A DNA stretch of 23,880 nucleotides from a virus: IMG/VR virus record IMGVR_UViG_3300043467_000863, positions 1 through 23,880 of that record. One strand, given 5' to 3'. A program made the translations under genes and the position numbers. Under the pieces are notes generated by a model. It had not been told where the DNA came from and did no database searches. It saw nothing but the letters and a program-made list of their open reading frames with translations. This document shows, piece by piece, positions 5,959-13,443 of this stretch (position 1 is its first letter; each line of letters begins with the position of its first letter).

Positions 5959-6945
5959 ATGGCATTCTCCTACACCGTATCGCAGACAGTCTTCAACACC
6001 GGGCGCGTTATCGATAACGCATTCCGGCGCTGCCGCATTCCGGCCGCGATGATCACTGCTGAGTACATCGACATCGCCAAGGATCAGCTATACCTGATCT
6101 TCGGCGAGCTGGCGAACCAAGGCACCCCCCTGTGGTGCATCGAGAAGCAGATTTACCCGCTGTACGACGGCATCGGCGACGTCACGACCGACACCGGCAC
6201 GGTGGACATCCTGAACAGCAACCTGCGCTGGCTTCAAGAAGTCTCAGGTGCCAATTACGACGGCCCGACGTTCCGCTCGGTGGACTTCTCCAACGCCACC
6301 TTCGTGACGACCGTGGGCATCTTCTGGACGGCCGCGTCAGTGCCGATCTCGCTGCAACGCAGCGACGACAGCGTGACGTGGACCACCATCCAGACGGAGA
6401 CGCCCAGCGCCGTCGCCGGGCAGTGGACGTGGTACGACCTCGACAGCAGCGTCGCGACGCAGTATTTTCGCGTGCTGGCCACCAGCGGCACGCTGAACTT
6501 CAGCCAGATTTACCTCGGCAACACGCCCACGGAAATCCCGCTCGCGCGCATCAACCGCGACGACTACACGAACCTGCCGAACAAGAGTTTCCAGTCCAAC
6601 CGGCCGCTGCAATACTGGTTCGACCGTCAGGTCAACCAGCCGGTCATGCACCTGTGGCCGGTGCCGAACTTGCAGGCGTCGACGTATCAGATCGTCTTGT
6701 GGCGCCAGCGTTACATCATGGACGTCGGCACGATGACGCAGGAAGTCGAAATCCCGCAGCGTTGGTATGAGGCCATCGTCGCCCTGCTCGCGACCCGGCT
6801 GGCCCTTGAGGTTCTCGAGGTTGACCCGCAGCTCGTGCCGACGCTGAACGCGCTGGCCGACAAGGCGCTGATGATTGCGCAGATGGAAGAGCGCGACAAC
6901 TCGCCGATGATGATCCAGCCGAACATCGGGCCGTACACGCGCTGA
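5959..6945 (+). CDS. Adaptor-like (P22 gp4/T7 gp11-type) tail protein with inserted beta domain
   Basis: Starts at ATG 5959. The 328-residue protein begins with a helical block (residues 1-60, FNTGRVIDNAFRRC, then AEYIDIAKDQLYLIFGELAN) followed by WCIEKQIYPLYDGIGDV. Residues about 95-190 look like an inserted galactose-binding (F5/8 type C, discoidin-like) domain: VGIFWTAASVPISLQRSDDS, the strand-rich WTWYDLDSS and RVLATSGTLNFSQIYLGN. The C-terminal part returns to a helical fold with VEIPQRWYEAIVALLATRL (about 265-285). Helical ends around a beta insertion and a late IPQRWYEAIV helix fit head-to-tail adaptor proteins of podoviruses. I infer a role in the connector below the portal, with the insertion exposed to the outside. 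The exact family is uncertain; a tail-attached decoration protein is the alternative. Confidence 0.6.
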   Translation: MAFSYTVSQTVFNTGRVIDNAFRRCRIPAAMITAEYIDIAKDQLYLIFGELANQGTPLWCIEKQIYPLYDGIGDVTTDTGTVDILNSNLRWLQEVSGANYDGPTFRSVDFSNATFVTTVGIFWTAASVPISLQRSDDSVTWTTIQTETPSAVAGQWTWYDLDSSVATQYFRVLATSGTLNFSQIYLGNTPTEIPLARINRDDYTNLPNKSFQSNRPLQYWFDRQVNQPVMHLWPVPNLQASTYQIVLWRQRYIMDVGTMTQEVEIPQRWYEAIVALLATRLALEVLEVDPQLVPTLNALADKALMIAQMEERDNSPMMIQPNIGPYTR

Positions 6946-7175
6946 TGCCAAATGAGGGCTTCCTCGACACGCGCGGCAAGCAGTGGCTGGCGATCGGCAT
7001 CTGCGACCGCTGCAAGCGCAAGTTCCCGCTTGAGGAGTTGTGGTCTGACCGCAACAACCCGGGGCTGAAGGTGTGCGCCGGCGACCTTGATGACTTCGAC
7101 CCGTGGCGCCTCCCGGCCAACGTCGAAGACAACATCGTCCTGCGCCACCCGCGCCCTGACGTGCCGTTGTCCTGA
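6945..7175 (+). CDS. Small three-Cys phage protein, copy A (76 aa)
   Basis: Its ATG overlaps the preceding stop (TGATG, 6943-6947), so it is probably translationally coupled. The 76-residue product has the core TRGKQWLAIGICDRCKRKFP with C20-X2-C23 and a third cysteine at C44 in GLKVC, followed by the acidic DLDDFDPWRLP and DNIVLRHPRPDVP. The layout suggests a small metal-binding knuckle (three Cys plus perhaps an Asp), though the fourth ligand is not obvious. It is a clear paralogue of the next gene, with the same cysteine spacing and the same DNIVL..-RPD ending. Position directly after the adaptor-like gene and before the fibre suggests a virion or tail-assembly role. Function unknown. Confidence 0.8.
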   Translation: MPNEGFLDTRGKQWLAIGICDRCKRKFPLEELWSDRNNPGLKVCAGDLDDFDPWRLPANVEDNIVLRHPRPDVPLS

Positions 7176-7495
7176 TGGCGCTGTTCCTCAACACGCGCGG
7201 CAATAGCACGCTCGGCATCGGGATATGCTCCCGCTGCTCGATCAAGATGCCGTTGCATAAACTGAACCCGGATCCGAACTCTCCGGGCCTGCGCGTGTGC
7301 GACAAGGACATGGATCAGTTTGACCCGTATCGCCTCGGGCCTCCGCCGACGGACAACATCGTGCTGCCGTTCACGCGGCCAGATACTCCTATCCCAACCA
7401 ACCCGTCTGGTGCTATATCGCAGGACGGCAACCTCTTCCTGATCACCGAGGACAGCGACGACTTCCTCACTTTTTCCGAGGGTAATGGCGCGTGA
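7175..7495 (+). CDS. Small three-Cys phage protein, copy B (106 aa)
   Basis: Starts at ATG 7175, again within TGATG. Residues 1-75 repeat the plan of the previous protein: TRGNSTLGIGICSRCSIKMP with C18-X2-C21, C42 in GLRVC, then DKDMDQFDPYRLG, DNIVLPFTRPDTP. Copy B has an extra acidic tail of about 30 residues (QDGNLFLITEDSDDFLTFSE) that copy A lacks. That tail resembles the short linear segments found at the ends of other phage structural proteins. The gene arose by tandem duplication with divergence. The two products could form a heterodimer or occupy neighbouring positions in the tail. The fibre gene starts within its last codons (GTGA overlap). Confidence 0.8.
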   Translation: MALFLNTRGNSTLGIGICSRCSIKMPLHKLNPDPNSPGLRVCDKDMDQFDPYRLGPPPTDNIVLPFTRPDTPIPTNPSGAISQDGNLFLITEDSDDFLTFSEGNGA

Positions 7496-10400
7496 GCAAT
7501 GTCCCCACAAACCTGATCCCCACGCGGATCACGCAGTTGCCAGAGTATGTCGGCACCAGCACGCTGGGCTACATGCCGTACGTCATCGACGGACGCACGT
7601 TCAAGGTGCAGTTCACCAACATTGCGGCCGTCGGCGCGGTGCCTTCCACGCGCGTCATTGCCACTGGCGACGGCCTCGAAGGTGGCGGCGACCTGAGCCA
7701 AGACCGCACGCTGTCGATCATCCCGCACGGCGTCGGCTACTCGCAACTGGACTTCACCGGCGCGATTGCCGGCACTTACGGCAGCGCGGACACGATCCCC
7801 GCCGTCACCATCGACGCCACGGGCCGCGTCTTGTCCATCGTCGACACGCCCGTCGTGCTGGCCAACTACGTGCCGACCAGCCGCACGGTGGCGGCCGGCG
7901 CCGGCCTCACTGGCGGCGGGCAACTCAACAACGACATCACGCTCGCACTCGACCCGTCGAATGCGACGCCACAACCCTTGGGTGCTGCCTCTGCCGGGAT
8001 CGGTTTGCTGGCTGCGCGGGAAGATCACGTCCACCCGGCGGTGGACTTGACCGATACCACGGAAACCCAAGGCGTGCTCCCCTTGGGCCGTGGCGGCACC
8101 GGCGACGCTATCTCCCCCGTCGTCGGTGCCGTTATCTACGCCGACAACGACAGCCTGAACCAGACTGTCGCGGGCAACGCCGGGCAGTTGCTCACCTCGG
8201 CCGGCGGCGCAGGCGCACCGTTCTGGCAGACCCTCGTCGCGGGTTCCGGCATCGTCATTTCGCAGGGCAGCGGCACGATCACCATCGACGCCTCTGGCGG
8301 CGGCACGGGAACCGTGACCAGCGTCAGCGGCACCGGCACGGTCAACGGCATCTCGCTCACCGGCACTGTGACGACGAGCGGCAGCCTGACGCTCGGCGGC
8401 ACGCTCTCTGGCGTTGACCTCACGACACAGGTCACGGGCACGCTGCCAGTCGCCAATGGCGGCACCGGCCAGACAACGTACACCGACGGGCAACTGCTGA
8501 TCGGCAGCAGCACGGGCAACACGCTGGCCAAGGCGACGCTCACTGCCGGTTCGGGCATTACGATCACCAACGGCCCCGGCAGCATCACCATTGACGCCAC
8601 CGGCGGCGGCACGGGCACCGTGACCAGCGTCGGCCTGTCGGGTGGCACCACGGGCCTCACGGCCACGTCCAGCACGACCAACCCCATCACCAGCAGCGGC
8701 ACGTTCACGCTCGGCGGCACGCTGGCCATCGCCAACGGCGGCACCAATGGCTCGGCTGTCCCGACGGCGGGCGGCGTGGCTTACGGCACAGGCACAGCCT
8801 ACGCGGTCAACGCCGCTGGGCCGGCTGGTTACGTCCTGACGTCGGGCGGCACGGCTCCGCCGGTGTGGACGCCCGTGGCGTCGCTGGCGGTCGGCACTGA
8901 GGCATACTGGGGTTCGTTCTGGGACACCACGACGCAGACAGCGGCCACGGCCAACACCGCGTACGCGCTCACGCTGAACAGCGCCGACGTAGAAAACAAC
9001 GGCGTGACTATCGTCACTGGCTCGCGCGTCACGTTCATCCACGCGGGCGTCTACAGCCTGACATTTTCCGCGCAGCTTGCGAACACGGACAACTCAAACA
9101 CCGCGCACATCGCAAATATCTGGATACGCAAGAACGGTGTGGATGTACCTGCATCGGACAGCAAATTCACGGTGCCGGGCAAGTTTGGAACTTTGCAGGG
9201 CGCGGTGATCGGCACCGTGAACTTCGTGCTGCCTCTCGCTGCAAGTGACTACATTGAGCTTATCTGGTCGACGAATGATACGTCACTGGCCGTGGCATCT
9301 TTCCCCGCAGGCACGACGCCCGTCAGCCCGGTTGTGCCGAGCATCATCTTCACTGCCGTGGCTGCGGCTCCGGTGGGCCTCGGCTATGCCGGCGTCGAGA
9401 GTTTAACTTCGCTGACGGTCGGCACCGGGTCGAGGACATTCACGGTCAACACGAACGCCACCGACACGGCCTTCATCGTCGGCAATCGCGTGCGGCTGGT
9501 CAACAGCTCCGTGAATTACATGGATGGCGTGATCACCGCGTACAGCGGCACGAGCATGACCGTCCTCGTCGATGGCACGGCGGGTTCCGGCACCTACACG
9601 GCGTGGTTCGTCACCCTCACGGGCAGTGTGGGCGGCGTGACGTCGTTCTCCGGCAACTCGACCGGCTTGACGCCATCGACGCCGACGGCGGGCGACATTG
9701 CCCTCGCCGGCACCCTCAACGTGGCCAACGGCGGCACCGGGCAAACCACGTACACCGACGGGCAACTGCTGATTGGCAACAGCACGGGCAACACGCTGGC
9801 CAAGGCCACGCTGTCGGCCGGCACGAACGTCAGCATCACCAACGGCGCCGGCGCGATCACGATCAACGCAACGGACCAGTTCGTGGGCACCGTCACGTCG
9901 GTCGGCGGCACCGGCACGGTCAACGGCATCACGCTGACCGGCACAGTGACCAGCAGCGGCTCGTTGACGCTCGGCGGTACACTCAGCGGCGTCTCGTTGA
10001 CGACACAGGTGTCTGGCACCCTGCCCGTGGCCAACGGTGGCACAGGCGTCACGACATCGACGGGCACGGGTTCCGTTGTGCTGTCGAACACGCCAACCCT
10101 CGTCACGCCGATCCTCGGTGCAGCCACCGCAACCAGCATCGCGCTGCCAAATAGCATTTCGTTGACTAACCCATCTGCCGAAACCCTTCTCATAAACGCT
10201 GCTGCCGCGACGGCCACAATGCGGTTCCGAGTGGCTGGTGATGACAGAATTACGATCACCGCCGCAGGCGACGTTGGGATCGGGACGAGTGCGCCAGCGG
10301 GCAGACTGGAGGTGTCAGGGGGCGACCTTGGCCTTCGCGGCGGCAAACTCTTTATTGGCCCAACAGTTGGCGGCAACGGAGCCTGCGCAATTCGTGGTAC

Positions 10401-11277
10401 GCTCAGTGGTGTGCTTGGGTCCATGATTTTTCAGACCGAGAACTCGTCTGCCGTTTTGACAGATGTAATGACCCTAGACAGCAGCGGTAACCTCGGGATC
10501 GGGACGAGTGCGCCAGCGTATCGGTTGGATGTTAAACCAGCCGCCTTTGCCGCTGGCACGGCGTTAGCCCCGGCGATAAACATTACGACCGCAAACAGCG
10601 CCGGTTCCGGCAATACGTCTCAGGGCGCGCTAACTTGGCAGACGCCGGGCGGCACCAGAGTTGCGTCGATCAACCCGTCCTTTGACGACCCAAGCGCCAC
10701 GTTCCGCACGTCGATGGCTTTTTCTACAAGCGACTTGGGCGGAACCAACACCGAGCGTATGCGCATCACCAGCGACGGAAACGTCGGGATCAACAACACG
10801 CCATCAGGAACTTACAAACTAGAAGTCACAGGCGCGGCGTATGCCTCGTCAATGGTTCTCGGGGCTGCGCTGCCTGTCGCCAGCGGTGGCACAGGCGTTA
10901 CGACATCCACCGGCACCGGCAGCACAGTGCTATCGACGGCCCCCGCACTGTCGGGCGCGACGCTGAACGATGGATACACGGAGGAGGTGTTTGCCGTCAC
11001 AGGCACGACCCCTGCGCTGTCACCGACGAATGGCTCCATCCAGACTTGGACGCTCACCGCGTCATCGACGCCGACTGCTGGGACATGGGCCGACGGGCAG
11101 TCTATGACGCTCATGATTAACGATGGCACAGCGTACACCGTAACGTGGACATCGCTTGCGGTGACATGGAAAACAGACGGTGGGGTCGCGCCGACGCTGA
11201 ACTTGACGGGCTTCACGGTCATCCAGCTTTGGAAAGTCGGTTCGGTGATCTACGGCGCTCGGGTGGGTAACGCCTGA
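7492..11277 (+). CDS. Long repetitive tail fibre protein (1261 aa) with C1q-like domain
   Basis: GTG 7492 overlaps the previous stop (GTGA). The N-terminus, PTNLIPTRITQLPEYVG, is a common virion-attachment opening of phage fibres. Residues about 55-460 are Gly/Thr/Ser-rich repeats such as GTGTVNGISLTGTVT and LPVANGGTGQTTYTDGQLL, expected to form a trimeric beta-fibre shaft. Residues about 468-625 form a C1q/TNF-like jelly-roll (YWGSFWDTTTQ, VTFIHAGVYSLTFSAQL, ANIWIRKNGVDVP, YIELIWSTND). Residues about 635-712 form a small beta module (RLVNSSVNYMDGVITAYSG). Further shaft repeats and RMRITSDGNVGI-type motifs follow. The C-terminus, LNLTGFTVIQLWKVGSVIYG, is a tip or trimer-end module. I see no S74-type chaperone. 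This is a receptor-binding fibre; host target unknown. Confidence 0.85.
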   Translation: MSNVPTNLIPTRITQLPEYVGTSTLGYMPYVIDGRTFKVQFTNIAAVGAVPSTRVIATGDGLEGGGDLSQDRTLSIIPHGVGYSQLDFTGAIAGTYGSADTIPAVTIDATGRVLSIVDTPVVLANYVPTSRTVAAGAGLTGGGQLNNDITLALDPSNATPQPLGAASAGIGLLAAREDHVHPAVDLTDTTETQGVLPLGRGGTGDAISPVVGAVIYADNDSLNQTVAGNAGQLLTSAGGAGAPFWQTLVAGSGIVISQGSGTITIDASGGGTGTVTSVSGTGTVNGISLTGTVTTSGSLTLGGTLSGVDLTTQVTGTLPVANGGTGQTTYTDGQLLIGSSTGNTLAKATLTAGSGITITNGPGSITIDATGGGTGTVTSVGLSGGTTGLTATSSTTNPITSSGTFTLGGTLAIANGGTNGSAVPTAGGVAYGTGTAYAVNAAGPAGYVLTSGGTAPPVWTPVASLAVGTEAYWGSFWDTTTQTAATANTAYALTLNSADVENNGVTIVTGSRVTFIHAGVYSLTFSAQLANTDNSNTAHIANIWIRKNGVDVPASDSKFTVPGKFGTLQGAVIGTVNFVLPLAASDYIELIWSTNDTSLAVASFPAGTTPVSPVVPSIIFTAVAAAPVGLGYAGVESLTSLTVGTGSRTFTVNTNATDTAFIVGNRVRLVNSSVNYMDGVITAYSGTSMTVLVDGTAGSGTYTAWFVTLTGSVGGVTSFSGNSTGLTPSTPTAGDIALAGTLNVANGGTGQTTYTDGQLLIGNSTGNTLAKATLSAGTNVSITNGAGAITINATDQFVGTVTSVGGTGTVNGITLTGTVTSSGSLTLGGTLSGVSLTTQVSGTLPVANGGTGVTTSTGTGSVVLSNTPTLVTPILGAATATSIALPNSISLTNPSAETLLINAAAATATMRFRVAGDDRITITAAGDVGIGTSAPAGRLEVSGGDLGLRGGKLFIGPTVGGNGACAIRGTLSGVLGSMIFQTENSSAVLTDVMTLDSSGNLGIGTSAPAYRLDVKPAAFAAGTALAPAINITTANSAGSGNTSQGALTWQTPGGTRVASINPSFDDPSATFRTSMAFSTSDLGGTNTERMRITSDGNVGINNTPSGTYKLEVTGAAYASSMVLGAALPVASGGTGVTTSTGTGSTVLSTAPALSGATLNDGYTEEVFAVTGTTPALSPTNGSIQTWTLTASSTPTAGTWADGQSMTLMINDGTAYTVTWTSLAVTWKTDGGVAPTLNLTGFTVIQLWKVGSVIYGARVGNA
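8302..8590 (+). repeat. Fibre shaft module, copy 1
   Basis: Encodes GTVTSVSGTGTVNGISLTG..., then LPVANGGTGQTTYTDGQLL and the STGNTLAKATL segment. Closely related modules, with many silent differences, are found again in this gene at 9721-10050 and in the second fibre gene at 18880-19210. They could support recombination within or between the two fibres. Confidence 0.75.
9721..10050 (+). repeat. Fibre shaft module, copy 2
   Basis: Holds the same two sub-blocks as the module at 8302 but in swapped order: the TTYTDGQLLIG-STGNTLAKATL block first, then GTGTVNGITLTGTVTSSGSL and LPVANGGTG. This order is also that of the copy in the second fibre at 18880, suggesting the copies were exchanged as blocks. 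Confidence 0.75.
10771..10900 (+). repeat. Module shared with the second fibre gene
   Basis: Encodes GNVGINNTPSGTYKLEVTG, AAYASSMVLGA and LPVASGGTG. The partner at 18778-18910 has almost the same protein sequence but differs at many third codon positions, so the copies are old or were acquired separately rather than recently duplicated. Confidence 0.78.
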
Positions 11278-12326
11278 TGCTGGCTGATAAACTTCGCGCT
11301 GCGGCGGCGGTTCCGGCTGCGGGAGGTGGGCAAGAGTATATTGCTGTAGCGCACTCGACTTCACCATACATCACCACTTACCCATGGAGCGGCAGCGGCT
11401 TTGGCAGCAAGTTTGCCAATCCAGCAGCGTATCCGGGATTTACCGCAACGGGCGTTGCGTTTACAGCGACAGGTAGCGCCATTGCAGTTTCAGATATTTC
11501 AACGCCATACGTTATCGCCTACCCGTGGAGCGGCTCTGGCTTCGGAACCAAATTTGCCAATCCGGCGACGTTGCCGACCGGCGTTGGCCGTGGCGTAGCG
11601 TTTTCACCTTCAGGCGATGCAATAGCGGTGTCACACGACACTAGCCCGTGGATAACCGCCTACCCGTGGAGCGGCTCTGGCTTCGGAACCAAATTTGCCA
11701 ATCCGGCGACGTTGCCGCCTAACGCATCAGGCGGTGGTGTAGCGTTCTCACCCTCTGGCAATGCTGTCGTTTCAACATCCGCTGGTCCGCCATACGTCTC
11801 TGCATACCCATGGAGCGGCAGTGGTTTTGGAACCAAATTTGCCAACCCGGCGACGTTGCCAACTGGCTCTGGCCGTGGCGTAGCGTTTTCACCTTCTGGC
11901 GCTGCAATTGCTGTGGTGCACTTTACGACACCATTTATCACTGCCTACCCGTGGAGCGGCAGTGGTTTTGGAACCAAATTTGCCAACCCAGCAACCTTGC
12001 TTACAGGCTATAGTAGCGGCGTGGCCTTCTCGCCTTCTGGCAATGCAATTGCTGCGGCGCACGGCACGACGCCATTCGTCTCGGCGTACCCGTGGTCAGG
12101 CAGCGGCTTTGGCACCAAGTTTGCTAATCCGGCGACGCTGCCGACCGACACCGGCAACGGCATAGCTTTTTCGCCTTCTGGCAATGCAATTGCAGTAGCA
12201 CACACCACTACACCATTTATCACTGCCTACCCATGGAGCGGCAGCGGTTTCGGCACAAAGTTTGCCAATCCGGCGACGCTGCCAGTAGAAACAGGACGCG
12301 GCGTAGCTTTTGGAGCAACACCATGA
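11277..12326 (+). CDS. Seven-repeat beta-propeller protein, probable receptor- or glycan-binding (349 aa)
   Basis: ATG 11277 overlaps the fibre stop (TGATG). After a 20-residue Ala-rich leader, the whole protein is seven repeats of 47 residues (one of 48). Each has the core (T/S/I)AYPWSGSGFGTKFANPA, then LPTG..(R/S/N), GVAFSPSGNAIAV and a strand such as HTTTPFI. The start EYIAVAHSTSPYITTYPW lacks the first GVAF strand, while the end GRGVAF supplies it, so the ring would close by the usual velcro between the two termini. Seven WD40/YVTN-like blades are the common propeller number. Differences between blades cluster in two loops (after LP, and the H.TTPF segment). No signal peptide. Next to a fibre gene, it is probably a tail-tip or fibre-attached binding protein. 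Confidence 0.85.
   Translation: MLADKLRAAAAVPAAGGGQEYIAVAHSTSPYITTYPWSGSGFGSKFANPAAYPGFTATGVAFTATGSAIAVSDISTPYVIAYPWSGSGFGTKFANPATLPTGVGRGVAFSPSGDAIAVSHDTSPWITAYPWSGSGFGTKFANPATLPPNASGGGVAFSPSGNAVVSTSAGPPYVSAYPWSGSGFGTKFANPATLPTGSGRGVAFSPSGAAIAVVHFTTPFITAYPWSGSGFGTKFANPATLLTGYSSGVAFSPSGNAIAAAHGTTPFVSAYPWSGSGFGTKFANPATLPTDTGNGIAFSPSGNAIAVAHTTTPFITAYPWSGSGFGTKFANPATLPVETGRGVAFGATP
11337..12326 (+). repeat. Seven tandem 141-base repeats (propeller blades)
   Basis: The TAC-CC(A/G)-TGG codons for YPW fall at 11379, 11520, 11661, 11805, 11946, 12087 and 12228, a spacing of 141 bases with one step of 144. The stretch coding for SGSGFGTKFANPATLP is nearly the same in each copy at DNA level, which points to recent amplification or ongoing gene conversion between blades. 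Confidence 0.92.
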
Positions 12327-12577
12327 ACATCCTCGAAACTGAACGCCAGACCATGCTCGTCGATGCGGCTGCACACCGCGAGCGCGAGGTCATGCACCAC
12401 CAAATCAACATCGACAATTACCGGCTGGCGCTGGCCGAGATTGCCAAGAACCACGCGAACGATGCTGACCTTGCGGAGTTTGCCGTGCGGCTTGAGGAGT
12501 TGCTGTCGTCCAGCATCCGCGAGCAGGCCAAGGAGCGCATCATGCTGACCGTCATGCGCCAGCAACTCGGAGGCTGA
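12323..12577 (+). CDS. Small helical protein after the propeller (84 aa)
   Basis: Its start ATG 12323 lies in ATGA overlapping the propeller stop; the frame is open earlier, but that part is antiphase propeller coding. The 84-residue product, starting MNILETERQTMLVDAAAHRE, is almost wholly charged amphipathic helix: HREREVMHHQINIDNYRLAL, then LAEFAVRLEELLSSSIREQA, and a basic C-terminal helix. A coiled-coil or helical bundle is expected. It has no cysteine and no membrane segment. It is coupled to the propeller upstream and lies 1 base from the chaperone-like gene downstream. A linker or chaperone for the propeller is plausible, but no family is recognised. Confidence 0.78.
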   Translation: MNILETERQTMLVDAAAHREREVMHHQINIDNYRLALAEIAKNHANDADLAEFAVRLEELLSSSIREQAKERIMLTVMRQQLGG

Positions 12578-12578
12578 C

Positions 12579-13058
12579 ATGTTGTACGTCAAAGTAAACC
12601 CGGACGGCGGTGCGATTATGTACTCGCCCACCGACCTGCGCATCGCCAACCCAGACACCAGCTTCCCGGCGGTGTTGACGGACGAGTGTCTCGCTGAGTG
12701 GGATGTGTACCCGTGCCAAGCCACGACGCCGCCGCCTGTTGATTACACGCAGAACCTGACGATGGGCGAGCCGGTTCTCATCGACGGTGTTTGGACACAG
12801 ACATGGATCGTGACCCCGGCCAGTCCTGACGAGATTGCCGAACGCGAGGCAGATATGCGCCAAGCAAACAAGGCGCAGGCGTCTACGCTCCTCACCGAGA
12901 CGGACTACACCGATCTACCGAACACCGCCGACAAGATCGTCAATTTGGGAGCCATTCTGGCGTACCGTGAAGTGCTCCGCATTATCGCGATAAACCCACC
13001 GCTGACCGTCGAGCAGTGGCCCGTCAAACCTAAGACACAGTGGAGATCAGGCCAGTGA
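12579..13058 (+). CDS. Probable tail fibre assembly chaperone-like protein (159 aa)
   Basis: ATG 12579 follows TGA by one base, and CGGAGG is 6 bases upstream. The protein starts MLYVKVNPDGGAIMYSPTDL and has a beta-rich front (residues 1-80, including EWDVYPCQATTPPP and VDGVW-type QTWIVTPAS), a helical middle (EIAEREADMRQANKAQA), then LPNTADKIVNLGAILAYREV and NPPLTVEQWPVKPKTQW. The YRE.LR.I...NPP....WP.KP ending is the signature of phage tail assembly chaperone proteins (the family I know as Phage_tail_APC, and similar to fibre-assembly proteins). Its place behind the fibre and propeller genes supports a role in folding or attaching them. Confidence in the ending is high, in the detailed role moderate. 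Confidence 0.72.
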   Translation: MLYVKVNPDGGAIMYSPTDLRIANPDTSFPAVLTDECLAEWDVYPCQATTPPPVDYTQNLTMGEPVLIDGVWTQTWIVTPASPDEIAEREADMRQANKAQASTLLTETDYTDLPNTADKIVNLGAILAYREVLRIIAINPPLTVEQWPVKPKTQWRSGQ

Positions 13059-13111
13059 CTAAGAAGACTGAGCGTCCCACTACCCGCATCGCGCAACCCG
13101 AGGGGATATAA
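13055..13111 (+). CDS. Possible very short overlapping ORF (18 aa)
   Basis: GTG 13055 overlaps the previous stop in GTGA and encodes MTKKTERPTTRIAQPEGI before TAA 13109-13111. GGAG lies 9 bases upstream. The reading is supported only by the coupling-style overlap; length alone cannot show it is translated. It may simply be the spacer before the next gene. Confidence 0.3.
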   Translation: MTKKTERPTTRIAQPEGI

Positions 13112-13113
13112 GC

Positions 13114-13443
13114 ATGACCATCGCGAACACATGGGCCGTCGTTCAGATGAACGCCTACCCGGAATACGCGGGCGAACCCGACGTCGTCTTCACGGTCCAC
13201 TGGACCCTGACCGCCACTGACGGCACTTATGCGGGGTCGGTCTACGGTTCCATCGGCGTCTCGCTGGCCGAGGGCAGCGCGTTCACGCCTTACGCCGACC
13301 TCGCCGAGGAGCAGGTCGTCGGTTGGGTGCAGAACGCCATGGGCGAGGAGCAGGTCGCAACCTACGAGGCCAACGTGGCCGGGCAAATCGAGGGCCAGCT
13401 TAACCCTACCGTCGTCACGCCTCCTCTCCCTTGGGGTGTGTGA
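13114..13443 (+). CDS. Conserved phage hypothetical protein (109 aa)
   Basis: ATG 13114 has GAGGGG 8-13 bases upstream. The product opens MTIANTWAVVQMNAYPEYAG and continues with VVFTVHWTLTATDGTYAGSV, SIGVSLAEGSAFTPYADLAE and the helix EEQVVGWVQNAMGEEQVATY, ending in a proline-rich PPLPWGV. The beta-then-helix plan and the YPEY.GE..VVFTVHW pattern are common to a short protein found beside tail and lysis genes in many environmental phages. No function is established, to my knowledge. No signal peptide or membrane segment. The next gene starts on its stop (TGATG), so the two are co-translated. A tail-attached or lysis-timing role is guesswork. Confidence 0.8.
   Translation: MTIANTWAVVQMNAYPEYAGEPDVVFTVHWTLTATDGTYAGSVYGSIGVSLAEGSAFTPYADLAEEQVVGWVQNAMGEEQVATYEANVAGQIEGQLNPTVVTPPLPWGV

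Noticed and set aside
7315-9042. A 575-residue open frame on the minus strand and many other long minus-strand frames (for example 4001-5260, 19934-21211)
   Set aside because: They lie opposite clear virion genes. They are antisense shadows in GC-rich sequence, with Arg/Ala/Gly-heavy, domain-free translations and no ribosome sites.
11337-12326. CRISPR-like array
   Set aside because: The 141-base repeats are in frame, translated throughout and lack short palindromic repeats with unique spacers.
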